This document shows positions 1-9,040 of a stretch of 64,000 nucleotides of DNA, one piece after another. This DNA is from Terriglobia bacterium (GTDB lineage: Bacteria > Acidobacteriota > Terriglobia > Bryobacterales > UBA6623): contig VXMF01000030.1 in the NCBI GenBank assembly GCA_009841225.1, forward strand, positions 90,228 to 154,227, read 5' to 3'. A program made the translations under genes and the position numbers. Each line of letters starts with the position of its first letter. Position 1 is the stretch's first letter. The notes beneath the pieces were generated by a model. The model worked only from the letters and a program-made list of their open reading frames with translations, did not search any database and was not told where the DNA came from.

Positions 1-80
1 CCCGCCCCCCTACTCCCCCTTCCACCACCCGCTCCCCCCCCTGACTCTTCCGGCACCGCGCGCGGCCACACACCCCCTGT

Positions 81-104
81 CGCGGGGGCGCCACCGCCCC
101 CGCG
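81..104 (-). terminator. GC-rich hairpin downstream of the carboxylase operon
   Basis: A perfect 10-bp inverted repeat (arms 81-90 and 95-104, 4-base loop) lies about 20 bases past the stop codon of the minus-strand carboxylase gene. No T-run follows on the minus strand, so intrinsic termination is uncertain. The rest of bases 1-123 is C-rich low-complexity sequence without a gene. Confidence 0.35.
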
Positions 105-123
105 GCGCATCGTCAGGCGCTTC

Positions 124-3100
124 CTACCAAGTGTCGACGTACGGTCGCTTCTTGCCAGCCCGAGGTGCGGGAGCGGGCGCGGACATCAGGGCTCCCATGA
201 TGCAGCGCCGGGTATCGGCCGGATCAATCACGTCATCAAACGCAAAGGCCACGCCAGCATTGAGGGCCTTGCCGCGTTCGTAGGCGGCCGCCACCAGCTC
301 GGCATATCTCGCAGCCCGTGCCTGCGGATCCTCGATCGCCGCCAGCTCGTTGCGAAATCCGAGCTTCATCTGTCCCTCAAGCCCCATGCCTCCATGCTCG
401 GCAGTCGGCCACGCCACGGTCAGCATGGGCCGTTTGGTGTGCCCCCCGGCCATTGCTTGCGCCCCGAGCCCGTAGGCCTTTCGCAAAACGATCGTGACTA
501 GCGGGACGCTGAGATTGGCACCGGTGACGAACATGCGACTGCAATGCCGCACCAAGGCGGTACGCTCGATCTCCGGTCCGACCATCATGCCGGGGGTGTC
601 GCAGAGGACGATCACCGGCAGGTCGAAACAGTCGCACAGCTGCATGAATCGGGCGGCCTTGTCCGAGCCATCGCTGTCGATCGCGCCAGAGAGAAACTGT
701 GGGTTGTTGGCGAGAATTCCCACAGGCCGGCCCTCGACCCGGGCCAAGACGGTGATCATGCCGAGGCCGAAGTCAGGCCGCAACTCCAACACCGAGCCCG
801 TATCCGCCAAGATCTCGATCAGTTCGCGGACACTGTAGACTCGCAGGCGGTTCTCCGGGATGACCCGACGCAGAAGTCGTTGATCCTTGCAGGTCCAATC
901 CGCGAGGGGGCCTTGGAAATAGCTCAGGTACCTCTTGGCTACCGCGACCGCTTCCGCCTCGTCCTTGACCGCCAAGTCAACGACTCCGTTGGGCACTTGG
1001 ACCTCCATCGGCCCGACCTCTTCCGGGCGAAACACACCCAGACCGCCGCCCTCGATCAGGGCCGGCCCGCCCATCCCAATGCTGGAGTCCTCGGTTGCGA
1101 TGATCACATCGCAGCAGCCCAGCAGCGACGCGTTGCCTGCGAAGCAGAAGCGCGAAGTGATTCCGATCAGCGGCACCAGCCCGCTCAAACTGCCCATCGT
1201 GGCGAACGAGGGCGTGTCAAGAGGCCGGTACATATCATCCGAGCGTCCCTGACCGGCCGCGGTCGTGGAGGCGCCGCCCTTGCGCTTGCCGCCCGTGCCA
1301 GCCCTGCCGCCGCCGCCCTCCGAGAAGAGCACCACCGGCCGCCGCCACTTGACCGCGAGCTCAAGCATGCGGTCCGTCTTGACGTGGTTGAGAACGCCTT
1401 GCGTGCCGGCCAGCACGGTGTAGTCGTAGGCCAGAACCACGCACCTTGAGCCATCCCCCGGGAAATCGGCACCGTTCACGCTGCCGATTCCCGTGATCAT
1501 GCCGTCTGTTGGGAACTTACGGATGATCTCGTCTCTGGGCAGGCCAGTTCCGGGCGTGAGCGCCAGCTGCCCGTACTCGACGAATGTGCCCTCGTCGCAT
1601 AGGTCCTCTACGTTCTCGCGCGCAGTTCGCTGGCCGGTCTTGCGGCGCTTCGCCACCGCATCGGGACGGGCCGCGTCCAGCGTCACATCACGACGTGCGT
1701 GAACCTCAGCTAGGTCAGGTCGGATGGAATCGAGATCCACGTCTGACACGTCACGGTCAACAACTCCATCGACTTCGCGCTCTTCGATCACCGCCAAGGG
1801 ATGGCCTTCATAGACCGTATCTCCTACTGCGACAGTGACTTCCCGCAAGATTCCGCTCTCGCCGGCTCGAATCTCGTGCTCCATCTTCATCGATTCCATG
1901 ACCAGCACGATGTCGTCGGCTCGGATCGCGGAGCCAACTTCGGCGTCCACGCTGACGATGGTGCCCTGCATCGCAGCTCGGAGCCGCTTGGCACCAACTG
2001 GCAACGCATCCGGACTGGGTGCACCGGACGCCCCGGTCGTTGCGCGCTTACCGTAGGAGAGCACCGCCAGGGGATCGTTCGGATCGACCTTCGCACCCGC
2101 CATGCCGGTCTGCGGTGCGGCATTTGAGCGGAGCGGGAAGAAGCGTCCTTCCCCGCCCTGCCCAGCTACCAGTTCCTCCATGTGCTCGTCAACGAACCGC
2201 GTGTGGACGTTCCAAGCGCAAACCTCCGGGTGGGCAAGCAACGCTTTGAGGAAGGCGATGTTGGTTTCGATTCCAGCGATTCTGAAGTCGTTCAACGCCC
2301 GGACCGTGCGCTGCATCGCAGCTGCCAAACCACCCTCGGAGGCATGGCCGACGACCTTCGCCAGCAGCGAGTCGAAGTTTGAACTCGGCCGCAATCCGGC
2401 ATAGCCGGACGTGTCGATGCGAACGCCCTTCCCCGAAGGCAGGTCGAAGGCTTCGAGCGTGCCGGCGCTGGGCTTGGCCGAGCCACCGGCTTGCATGGTC
2501 TCCATGTTCACGCGAGCTTGCACGGCTGCATTCTGCGAGGAGTCGGACTTGGCTCGCCGGACACCGGCCGACTTGATCGACTGCCCTTGGGACAGCCGCA
2601 ACTGAATCTGCACCAGATCCAGCCCACTGGTCTCCTCCGTGACTGTGTGCTCGACCTGAAGCCGGGCATTGGCCTCGATGAAGAAGTACTCGTCGCCATC
2701 CACCAAGAACTCGAACGTGCCGAGGTTGCGATAGCCGGCGGCTTCGGCGAGCAGCGCTGAAGCGTCGGCGATTCCGCTTCGAACGGCCTTAGGCAGACCG
2801 GGGGCGGGCGCAACCTCGACGAGCTTCTGGTGGCGTCGTTGCAGCGAGCAGTCTCGATCGCCGATACAAGCGAACCTGCCCTCGTGGTCAACGGCTATCT
2901 GGGTTTCGACATGCCGCGCGCCCGCCACGAACCGCTCAACAAAGACTTCCGGCACACCGAACGCCGCGCCTGCCTCCGATTGGGCCCTCGCCATGGCATT
3001 CTCGATCTCTCCCGCCTCGCTGACGAGCCGTATGCCCCGCCCTCCGCCGCCAGCCACTGCCTTGATGAGCATGGTTGAGCCGCCGGGCAGCGATTCGAAG

Positions 3101-3528
3101 AACGCCCGCGCCTGCGCAATCGTCGTCGGCCCGGAAACCCCCGGCACCACGGGCACTCCCAGTTCTTCAGCGAGCACCCGAGCCCGAGCCTTGTCGCCGA
3201 ACAGGGCCAACGCCTCCGGTGGCGGGCCCACGAACGTCAGGCCCGAAGCTAGGCAGTCACTGGCAAATTCGGCGCTCTCGCTGAGGAAGCCGTACCCCGG
3301 ATGAACCGCGTCACACCCGCTGTCCGCCGCGACCCGGACAAGTTGCGGCGCATCCAAGTAGGCGCCCGCACCGGATCCGGACAGAGCGACTGCGCGGTCT
3401 GCCTTGCGGATGTGTAGCGCCGTGTCGTCGTCTTCGGAGTAGACAGCGACCGATTCGATGCCAAGCTCAGCGGCGGCAAGCGCAATGCGGATCGCGATCT
3501 CCCCACGATTGGCGATCAGCAGCTTCAT
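124..3528 (-). CDS. Single-chain biotin-dependent acyl-CoA carboxylase (BC-BCCP-CT)
   Basis: This 1134-residue protein carboxylates an acyl-CoA in the cytoplasm using ATP, bicarbonate and covalently bound biotin. Residues 1 to about 450 are a biotin carboxylase/ATP-grasp domain: it opens with KLLIANRGEIAIR and has the glycine loop GGGGRGIR and the ANARLQVEH motif. About 515-590 is the biotin carrier domain with VMESMKMEHE, giving biotinyl-Lys548. About 620-1134 is a carboxyltransferase with fused beta- and alpha-type halves. Single-chain enzymes of about this size include the long-chain acyl-CoA carboxylases of actinobacteria and proteobacteria; most bacteria split these domains over several genes. 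The ATG overlaps the stop of the upstream CoA-transferase by four bases, so the three genes are co-transcribed and probably translationally coupled. The substrate cannot be read from the sequence; acetyl-, propionyl- or longer acyl-CoA are all possible. Confidence 0.93.
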   Translation of the reverse strand: MKLLIANRGEIAIRIALAAAELGIESVAVYSEDDDTALHIRKADRAVALSGSGAGAYLDAPQLVRVAADSGCDAVHPGYGFLSESAEFASDCLASGLTFVGPPPEALALFGDKARARVLAEELGVPVVPGVSGPTTIAQARAFFESLPGGSTMLIKAVAGGGGRGIRLVSEAGEIENAMARAQSEAGAAFGVPEVFVERFVAGARHVETQIAVDHEGRFACIGDRDCSLQRRHQKLVEVAPAPGLPKAVRSGIADASALLAEAAGYRNLGTFEFLVDGDEYFFIEANARLQVEHTVTEETSGLDLVQIQLRLSQGQSIKSAGVRRAKSDSSQNAAVQARVNMETMQAGGSAKPSAGTLEAFDLPSGKGVRIDTSGYAGLRPSSNFDSLLAKVVGHASEGGLAAAMQRTVRALNDFRIAGIETNIAFLKALLAHPEVCAWNVHTRFVDEHMEELVAGQGGEGRFFPLRSNAAPQTGMAGAKVDPNDPLAVLSYGKRATTGASGAPSPDALPVGAKRLRAAMQGTIVSVDAEVGSAIRADDIVLVMESMKMEHEIRAGESGILREVTVAVGDTVYEGHPLAVIEEREVDGVVDRDVSDVDLDSIRPDLAEVHARRDVTLDAARPDAVAKRRKTGQRTARENVEDLCDEGTFVEYGQLALTPGTGLPRDEIIRKFPTDGMITGIGSVNGADFPGDGSRCVVLAYDYTVLAGTQGVLNHVKTDRMLELAVKWRRPVVLFSEGGGGRAGTGGKRKGGASTTAAGQGRSDDMYRPLDTPSFATMGSLSGLVPLIGITSRFCFAGNASLLGCCDVIIATEDSSIGMGGPALIEGGGLGVFRPEEVGPMEVQVPNGVVDLAVKDEAEAVAVAKRYLSYFQGPLADWTCKDQRLLRRVIPENRLRVYSVRELIEILADTGSVLELRPDFGLGMITVLARVEGRPVGILANNPQFLSGAIDSDGSDKAARFMQLCDCFDLPVIVLCDTPGMMVGPEIERTALVRHCSRMFVTGANLSVPLVTIVLRKAYGLGAQAMAGGHTKRPMLTVAWPTAEHGGMGLEGQMKLGFRNELAAIEDPQARAARYAELVAAAYERGKALNAGVAFAFDDVIDPADTRRCIMGALMSAPAPAPRAGKKRPYVDTW

Positions 3529-4766
3529 CCACCAACGGCTCCGGGCAAGCGCGGACGATTGCCAATGATACCGTCCCGCTCGAGCTCAGCCAGTTCTGCG
3601 GCCGACAGCCCCAGCAGGCCCTCCAGGATCTCGCGGTTGTGCTGGCCCAAGGTCGGGGCGGGCCATGCGATTTCCAAAGGACCGTCTTGGAGCCGGTATG
3701 GCGCGACACCGTTAGGATGCTTGCCGACGTATGCCCGATCTAGGATCTTCCAGAATCGGCGAGCTCGCAAGTGCGGGTTCGCCATGAGTTCCTTGGACGC
3801 GGCCACGCCCGCGGCAGGCACGCCCGCGGCTTGCAGCGAGTCCATGGCGTCGGCCGCGGGCCGGCGAGCGCACCATTCGGCGATCGCCGCGTCGAGTTCA
3901 TCGGACCGCGCCAAGCGATCATCTAGGCCGCCGAAACCTGCGACGTTGCCGCCAAGGACGCCCCGCAGGGCCTGCCACTGCTCCTCGCTCTGAACTTGGA
4001 CTACGAGCCAGCGGCCGTCTCCGCACGCGTAGATGCCGTGCGGTGCGCAATGTCGGGAACGATTGCCCAATCGGGGAGGCGGCGCTCCCGTCAAGGACTG
4101 TTCGGCTATGCCGTGCGCTCCAAGAGGCAGAAGGCACTCCGAATGCGACAGGTCAACGAACTGCCCTTCCCCAGTGCGCTTGAGGTGGCGGAGTGCCACC
4201 AGCATCGCGGAGGCTCCGTTCAAGCCTGCCACGGCATCGCCCAGCGCGATGTGCACCATGGTCGGTGGGTGCTCGGGGTGCCCGGTCAGGTGCGGCAGGC
4301 CGGCCGCCTGCTCGGTCGTCGAGCCGTAGGCGCGATACTTGCTCCACGGCCCGGTACTGCCAAAGCCCGGCATCGAGACCATGACGATTTCAGGCTTGAC
4401 GGCCTTGAAGACCTCGAAGCCTAGGTTGAGCTTCGGCAGCACGTCGCCGGCAAAGTTCTCGATGACGGCGTCCGAGACCGCGACCAAGCGTAGCAACAGG
4501 TCGCGGCCGCGCCTCTGGGAGAGATCGAGCGTGACATCGAACTTGTTGCGATTCAATGCGTTGAACGGCTCGTGCTTCTCCGCTTCGTTGTCATCGATCC
4601 AGCGCTGGCTGGACTCCCAGCCGCGAAACCAGTCGAACCGCACGCAGGACTCGACCTTGATGATCTCGGCACCCATGTCAGCCAAGTGCCGGGTTGCCAG
4701 GGGCCCGGCCCATCCCATCGAGAGGTCGACGATGCGACAGCCCTGCAGGAATGTCGGCCGGCTCAT
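3525..4766 (-). CDS. Family III (CaiB/BaiF) CoA-transferase, catalytic-type subunit
   Basis: This 413-residue protein is a CoA-transferase of the formyl-CoA transferase/CaiB family, which forms interlocked dimers and moves CoA between carboxylic acids. It begins with the family signature GCRIVDLSMGWAGPLATRHL and continues with DMGAEIIKVE. The segment ALGDAVAGLNGASAML carries an Asp at the place of the catalytic Asp that forms the acyl-aspartyl anhydride in this family. It sits between a second CoA-transferase and the carboxylase, with four-base ATGA overlaps on both sides. With its neighbour it could form a heterodimer, as known for BbsEF-type enzymes that use succinyl-CoA as donor. That assignment is inference; acceptor and donor are unknown. 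Confidence 0.9.
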   Translation of the reverse strand: MSRPTFLQGCRIVDLSMGWAGPLATRHLADMGAEIIKVESCVRFDWFRGWESSQRWIDDNEAEKHEPFNALNRNKFDVTLDLSQRRGRDLLLRLVAVSDAVIENFAGDVLPKLNLGFEVFKAVKPEIVMVSMPGFGSTGPWSKYRAYGSTTEQAAGLPHLTGHPEHPPTMVHIALGDAVAGLNGASAMLVALRHLKRTGEGQFVDLSHSECLLPLGAHGIAEQSLTGAPPPRLGNRSRHCAPHGIYACGDGRWLVVQVQSEEQWQALRGVLGGNVAGFGGLDDRLARSDELDAAIAEWCARRPAADAMDSLQAAGVPAAGVAASKELMANPHLRARRFWKILDRAYVGKHPNGVAPYRLQDGPLEIAWPAPTLGQHNREILEGLLGLSAAELAELERDGIIGNRPRLPGAVGG

Positions 4767-5926
4767 GATGCGCGCCCCACTTGTTGCAAGGTAGCTTCGG
4801 TATCGGCGCCTAACCGAGCGACTTGGCCACCCAAAGGGGCGGGCATCGCATGCAGGCGGAACGGGCTGGTCGGCAGGCGGAACGCGCCGAGATCGGGGTG
4901 AGTGACGTCAGCAAATGCCCCGCGCTCAACGAATTGGTCAACATCGAAGAGCTGGTCCATGGTCGGGACGATCGTTAGAGGTATGCGCAGTGCCTGCCCG
5001 CGCTTTGCCAGATCGGCGGCGGATTCCTGAGCGACCCGGCCTTGGATGCGCACATCCAACTTGTCTGCATCTTGGAGACGCTCCAAGCTCTGCTGGTAAC
5101 GCTCGACCGCGGCCAGATCGTCAAAGTCGAGCAACTCGCAGAACGCGTTCCACTGCGACGGCGTCAGCACGGTCACACCGAGCCAGCCATCACGGCAGGG
5201 GTAGATACCAAGGGGATACGTCGCGCGGAATCGGTTCACCCCCAAGCGCTCGCGCGTGGGCTTGCCGGCAAAGCCCCGCAAAGCTTCGATCTCCGAAAAG
5301 CACAGATTCGACTCCAAGACCGAAACGTCCAGGTGACCGGGCCCGGCGACATTGCCCAGCTCGCGCGCCAAGACCTGTGCCATCGACGCGACGAAGGCCG
5401 TCATGCCCGCGATGATTTGGGCTTGGTATCCGCCAGGCATCACCGGCGGGCCATCCGGGTCGCCCAGACAATCGATCTGGCTCGTGAGGGCCTGGCACAC
5501 GCCATCGCTCCCGGCATAGTCACGGTACGGGCCGGTCTGCCCGAACCACGTGATCGAGAGCAGCACCCCGTCTGCCGAACACCTCTCCAACTCGTCCAAG
5601 GCCAGCAGGCGGTCGTGGCCCGGGCGGTCATCGATGACCAACGCGGCGCCCGAGGCGAGCGCTATCAACGCCGCGCGGTCAGGGCAAACCACGCTGCGCT
5701 TGTTGGTGCTCAAGTAGGCGTGCATCCCGCTCGCTTCGGGAGCGGGGATGCCCGGGGCAAACGGCGGCAGCCGACGAGTCGGACATCCCTCCGGCGGCTC
5801 GACTAACAGGACGTCCGCCCCGTGGTCGGCGAAGAGCTTGCCGCAGTAGCCGGTCGCGATGGTTCCGGCCAGGTCAATGACCTTGATTCCGTGCAACGCG
5901 CCGGGTCGATCTTCGCACGGTCTCAA
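4763..5926 (-). CDS. Family III (CaiB/BaiF) CoA-transferase, probable non-catalytic partner
   Basis: This 387-residue protein is the first gene of the operon. It has the CaiB fold signatures (LHGIKVIDLAGTIATGYCGK, then ADHGADVLLVEPP). Where its sister gene has GDAVAG, this protein has YQAQIIAG, so the catalytic Asp position looks like Gln. In known heterodimeric family III transferases only one subunit keeps the Asp, which fits a pair with the downstream gene; the comparison is by eye. The start is uncertain. The longest frame opens with TTG at 5926, only two bases from a possible minus-strand -10 (TACATA, 5929-5934). An in-frame TTG at 5896, just before the conserved HGIKVIDLAG, may be the real start. 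Confidence 0.85.
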   Translation of the reverse strand: MRPCEDRPGALHGIKVIDLAGTIATGYCGKLFADHGADVLLVEPPEGCPTRRLPPFAPGIPAPEASGMHAYLSTNKRSVVCPDRAALIALASGAALVIDDRPGHDRLLALDELERCSADGVLLSITWFGQTGPYRDYAGSDGVCQALTSQIDCLGDPDGPPVMPGGYQAQIIAGMTAFVASMAQVLARELGNVAGPGHLDVSVLESNLCFSEIEALRGFAGKPTRERLGVNRFRATYPLGIYPCRDGWLGVTVLTPSQWNAFCELLDFDDLAAVERYQQSLERLQDADKLDVRIQGRVAQESAADLAKRGQALRIPLTIVPTMDQLFDVDQFVERGAFADVTHPDLGAFRLPTSPFRLHAMPAPLGGQVARLGADTEATLQQVGRAS

Positions 5927-5973
5927 GCTATGTAGTCTGACTGCCCCGAGCCCGGAATTTCAACTATGATGGA
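5927..5973. promoter_or_regulatory. Divergent promoter region, CoA-transferase operon / MFS transporter
   Basis: This short divergent interval contains TATGAT (5965-5970) on the plus strand before the transporter gene and TACATA (5929-5934 read on the minus strand) before the CoA-transferase operon. No good -35 box is visible. The arrangement would allow shared control of uptake and catabolism. Confidence 0.35.
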
Positions 5974-6012
5974 TTGCCTCTCGGCGGACCGCTGCCGTCG
6001 CGCCTGCCCGCA

Positions 6013-7296
6013 ATGCCTCCGGCCCCGTCCCCGAAGAACGGCGCGTCCCGCCCGCGCACTCCATGGGCGCTGCTCGCCGTCCTGCTGGCCGCTACGACGA
6101 CAAGCTACATCGACCGCATCGCAATCTCCGTGCTCGCACCGACCCTACGCGACGAGTTCGGCATGTCAAACAGCGAGTACGCCTTCGTCGTGAACTGCTT
6201 CATGGTGACGTACATGCTCATGTACAGCGTCGGCGGCCGGCTGGCCGACCTGCTGGGCTTCCGCAAGGCACTGTCGCTCTACATCGTGTGGTGGTCTCTA
6301 ACCGGGGCCCTGCACGCTGCCGCCGTCGGCTTCCGCTCGCTCGCACTATGCAGGTTCTTGCTGGCGGTCGGAGAGGGTGGAGTCTGGCCAGCCGGAATGA
6401 AAACTGTCGCGCACGAAGTGCTCGGTCCGTTGCGCTCGCTCGGGGTGGGGATCGTCAACTTCGGCAGCAGCCTTGGGTCAGCCCTGACAGTTCCCTTGGT
6501 GGGTTGGCTGACAGTAGTGTGGGGCTGGCGGGTTGCGTTCCTAGTAACCGGCCTGATGGGATTCGCCCTGCTACCTTTCTGGCTGGCCGTGACCCGCCAG
6601 TCCGCGCGGCCGGCAGCGCCCACGACCAGCGAGAGCGTCCGGCAGGTTTCCTGGCTGCGCGTGATCCGGTACCGCCAGGCATGGGCTGGCTTCCTGGCGC
6701 GGTTCGTCAGCGCCGGCGCTTGGGGTTTCTACGCGTTCTGGATTCCGGAATACCTTGCGCGCGAGCGCGGATTGGACATCGCTGCAATCGGCCTAGTAGC
6801 CTGGTTGCCATTCGTAGCCTCCGGTCTCGGCGACCTGAGCGGCTCGGGCGTCACATCGTGGCTGATTGCACGCGGCTGGTCCGTCAACCGGGCACGTAAG
6901 ACTGTGCTCTGCGTCGCGGCCGGCGCCGCGACCGCGGGCGTCGGGGCGGCCTACGCGCCGAACCTATCCTTGGCGATTGCAAGCATTTGCATCGGCGCGC
7001 TCGGCTTCAAGATCGCGTCGGTGAACTTCCTCAGCCTCCCAAGCGACTTCTTTCCAGCTACCCACGTCGGCACAGCCTTTGGGTTCTCTGGTACGGGCGG
7101 AAGTGCGGGTATCGTGCTGACGAACGCGGCGATCGGCTTTGTCTTGGATGCGACCGGCAGCTATTCCATCGTGCTGTTGGGGGTAGCCTTACTCACGCCT
7201 GCGGCAGTAGCGGTGACCTTCTTGGTGGCTGGTCGCATCGAACCGGTGAGGGAGCTGGTCGAACTAGAGAAGTCTACTGATCAAATTAAAGTTTAG
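6013..7296 (+). CDS. MFS transporter, anion:cation symporter-like
   Basis: About 427 residues with roughly 12 hydrophobic segments, the length usual for MFS carriers. The first helix contains TSYIDRIAISVLAPTLRDEF and the loop after helix 2 has GGRLADLLGFRKAL, the MFS motif A region. This start resembles the ACS (hexuronate, phthalate, organic-anion) family. I chose ATG 6013 because the hydrophobic part begins shortly after it; an upstream TTG at 5974 in the same frame would add 13 residues. No clear ribosome-binding site precedes either. It is divergent from the CoA-transferase/carboxylase operon, so it probably imports the acid that the operon activates. The substrate is unknown. Confidence 0.85.
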   Translation: MPPAPSPKNGASRPRTPWALLAVLLAATTTSYIDRIAISVLAPTLRDEFGMSNSEYAFVVNCFMVTYMLMYSVGGRLADLLGFRKALSLYIVWWSLTGALHAAAVGFRSLALCRFLLAVGEGGVWPAGMKTVAHEVLGPLRSLGVGIVNFGSSLGSALTVPLVGWLTVVWGWRVAFLVTGLMGFALLPFWLAVTRQSARPAAPTTSESVRQVSWLRVIRYRQAWAGFLARFVSAGAWGFYAFWIPEYLARERGLDIAAIGLVAWLPFVASGLGDLSGSGVTSWLIARGWSVNRARKTVLCVAAGAATAGVGAAYAPNLSLAIASICIGALGFKIASVNFLSLPSDFFPATHVGTAFGFSGTGGSAGIVLTNAAIGFVLDATGSYSIVLLGVALLTPAAVAVTFLVAGRIEPVRELVELEKSTDQIKV

Positions 7297-7811
7297 ATTG
7301 TTTAAGAGTTCGTGCTGTTCAACCAGATGAGCAACCGTTTCAAGCAAGAGTTGAGCCTAAGCGAACAGCTCGCGCCGGATGGAGACGATTCGGAGGACAG
7401 TCACCTGCTGCGATTGCGTCCGACCATACAGGCACGCGCTAGGTCTGGCGATGAGTCTTGCTGTCCAAATGGGCCGTGGGCTTGATGCGCGGGCCGGCTG
7501 TCAACGCAGCACCAGCACGACTGGATGGATCCGGCGGAAACCACGGCTGCAGCCCGCGTGCGCATCACAGTGCTGGGCGACTAAGCGAGAGCGTAACGTC
7601 GGCCGCTACCGAGAGGGTGGTGTCAATGTCGAACGAAATTGCACACGTGAGGGGGGGGGGGAGATCCGCCGCCGGTTTCGCGGACTCCTCCCGTGCGTTG
7701 GGATCGGACTTGAGGCTGCCGGCGGAAGGGGCAGAGCGACCGGAGCCGGCCGCCTCAAGCCGTGCAACAGCCGCTATGTTGCCCTCGGCGATCCCAGGGA
7801 TTATCTTGAGG
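7297..7811. other. Intergenic region between convergent genes, with an 11-G run
   Basis: I see no convincing gene in these 515 bases between the convergent MFS and sufE genes. Bases 7651-7661 are an uninterrupted run of 11 G, a possible slippage or assembly-error site. No clear terminator hairpin with a T-run was found. Confidence 0.6.
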
Positions 7812-8261
7812 TCAAACACGAGGGCTCGCGGCGGGCCCGGAACGCGCAGCATTGGCCGCATGCTGTCGAATGGTACGCAGCATGGCGTGCAGCCCATTTC
7901 CCCGTGTCGGGCTGAGATGCTCCGTAAAGCCGATCTCGTCGATGAATCCGTGGCCGGCGCCCAAGATGGTCTTCGGCGCGAAACCGGAGTATGCCCTCAG
8001 CAAGATCGCGACCAAGCCGCAGACAATTGCGGCATCACTGGTGGCCTGAAAGTGCAGCAAGCCATCGCGTACCTCCGAGCGCAGCCAAACTTGCGCCTGG
8101 CAGCCTTTGACCTTGTACTCGTCCGCTTGGAATTCCTCCGGGAAGCTTGGCAGTCTGCGACCAAGGTCGATGATGTGCTGGTAGCGGTCCATCCAGTCAT
8201 CGAGGAATTCGAACTCGTCGACGATTTCTTGATGTACGGCTTGGATTGACCGGCTACTCAA
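7812..8261 (-). CDS. sufE: SufE-family cysteine desulfuration protein
   Basis: SufE accepts persulfide sulfur from a cysteine desulfurase (SufS) and passes it on for iron-sulfur cluster assembly. The 149-residue protein has the family layout: an N-terminal helix (EIVDEFEFLDDWMDRYQHII), then LGRRLPSFPEEF, then DEYKVKGCQAQVWL with the acceptor Cys54. Length matches the family. There is no sufS or other suf gene next to it. It lies just before the RiPP island, facing away from the precursor gene. A role in that pathway, for example sulfur transfer, is possible but unsupported; a housekeeping role is the default. Confidence 0.93.
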   Translation of the reverse strand: MSSRSIQAVHQEIVDEFEFLDDWMDRYQHIIDLGRRLPSFPEEFQADEYKVKGCQAQVWLRSEVRDGLLHFQATSDAAIVCGLVAILLRAYSGFAPKTILGAGHGFIDEIGFTEHLSPTRGNGLHAMLRTIRQHAANAARSGPAASPRV

Positions 8262-8910
8262 CTCGCCACCCTAACTTCGGATTCTACTCGCATCCACCGA
8301 CATGGGACCGCACGGTCCGCAGCGTCTCCCCTCGGATCGCATCCTAGGTGAACGCCGTCTGCGGAGTAGCGCCCTCCTAATCGATTGTGCTGGTAAGCAA
8401 GGCTGGCAAGCAAGAACTGTTGCGCGGATTTGGAGATGAATCCCTGCGGAAGGGTTGAATGGGGGAGGGCCGGCAGCCGATAGCCCGCGTGTGGCAGACA
8501 CCAGAGAGCGCTAGGTCGAGCGATTGCTTCCGTTCCTAAGCCGGCTCTTCTTGGGGAGGAGCAGCCTTGCGCGAGCTGGAGTCAAGCCAAGAGAAGTGGA
8601 AGCGTCATGAGGAACTGGTAGAGATGCCGGCCAAGCCGCCGCAGCCGCGGGTCGCGGGCAGGGGCCGCTGAGCGGCACAGTCCTCGCGCGGGCATCCCGT
8701 GCGGCGGTATCCGCCGGTGAATGCCGAGGCGGTGGACCAACGGGCTGGGTGCGCCGGAGGGTTAGTCCAAGGGGCATCAGAACACGGCCGGACGCCAACC
8801 GCAGAACCCACCTGGCTCCGGCCCCGGGGATCTCCCCAGCCGCTTCGGCCTTTTCCAACTCCCTCTCTCACGAGGGGCTAGGCCCCTACTGCCCTCACCT
8901 CAAGTGGCTC
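8262..8910. other. Intergenic region between sufE and the RiPP control region
   Basis: No gene can be supported in these roughly 650 bases. The only protein-like stretch is a 34-codon plus-strand frame at 8567-8671 ending in MPAKPPQPRVAGRGR, which could be a gene remnant but matches nothing I recognise. Confidence 0.5.
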
Positions 8911-9035
8911 ATTTCGAAATCATTTCAACATGGACCAGGATTGATTCAAGATCCTTCCGACATGGAAGGGGCTAAGACGTGCTACACTTGTCTCGCCACT
9001 TACTGGCGCTTGTTGTCACTAAGGCAAAAGGAGGG
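8911..9035 (+). promoter_or_regulatory. Putative control region of the RiPP precursor gene
   Basis: The region holds a perfect 10-bp palindrome ATTTCGAAAT (8911-8920), an inverted repeat CCTTCC/GGAAGG (8953-8958 and 8964-8969) and a -10-like TACACT (8983-8988). A strong ribosome-binding site AAGGAGGG (9028-9035) sits five bases before the GTG start and decides it over an in-frame ATG at 9059. The base composition is visibly more AT-rich than the coding DNA around it. The inverted repeats could be operator sites; this is inference. Confidence 0.4.
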
Positions 9036-9040
9036 AAATC

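Noticed and set aside
1..60. C-rich start of the window as a structured repeat
   Set aside because: It is low complexity without a regular unit; it may be a contig-edge artefact.
7565..7897. 110-codon minus-strand frame upstream of and overlapping the sufE 3' end
   Set aside because: It overlaps sufE out of frame and its translation has no protein-family character; low-complexity Ala/Pro/Ser-rich content suggests a GC-driven open frame.
7812..8261. sufE as a component of the RiPP island
   Set aside because: YcaO azoline formation uses Cys sulfur already in the peptide, and sufE faces away from the precursor; adjacency alone is not enough.
8567..8671. 34-codon plus-strand frame with a protein-like MPAKPPQPRVAGRGR end
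   Set aside because: Too short, begins with TTG and lacks a ribosome-binding site; noted only as a possible remnant.
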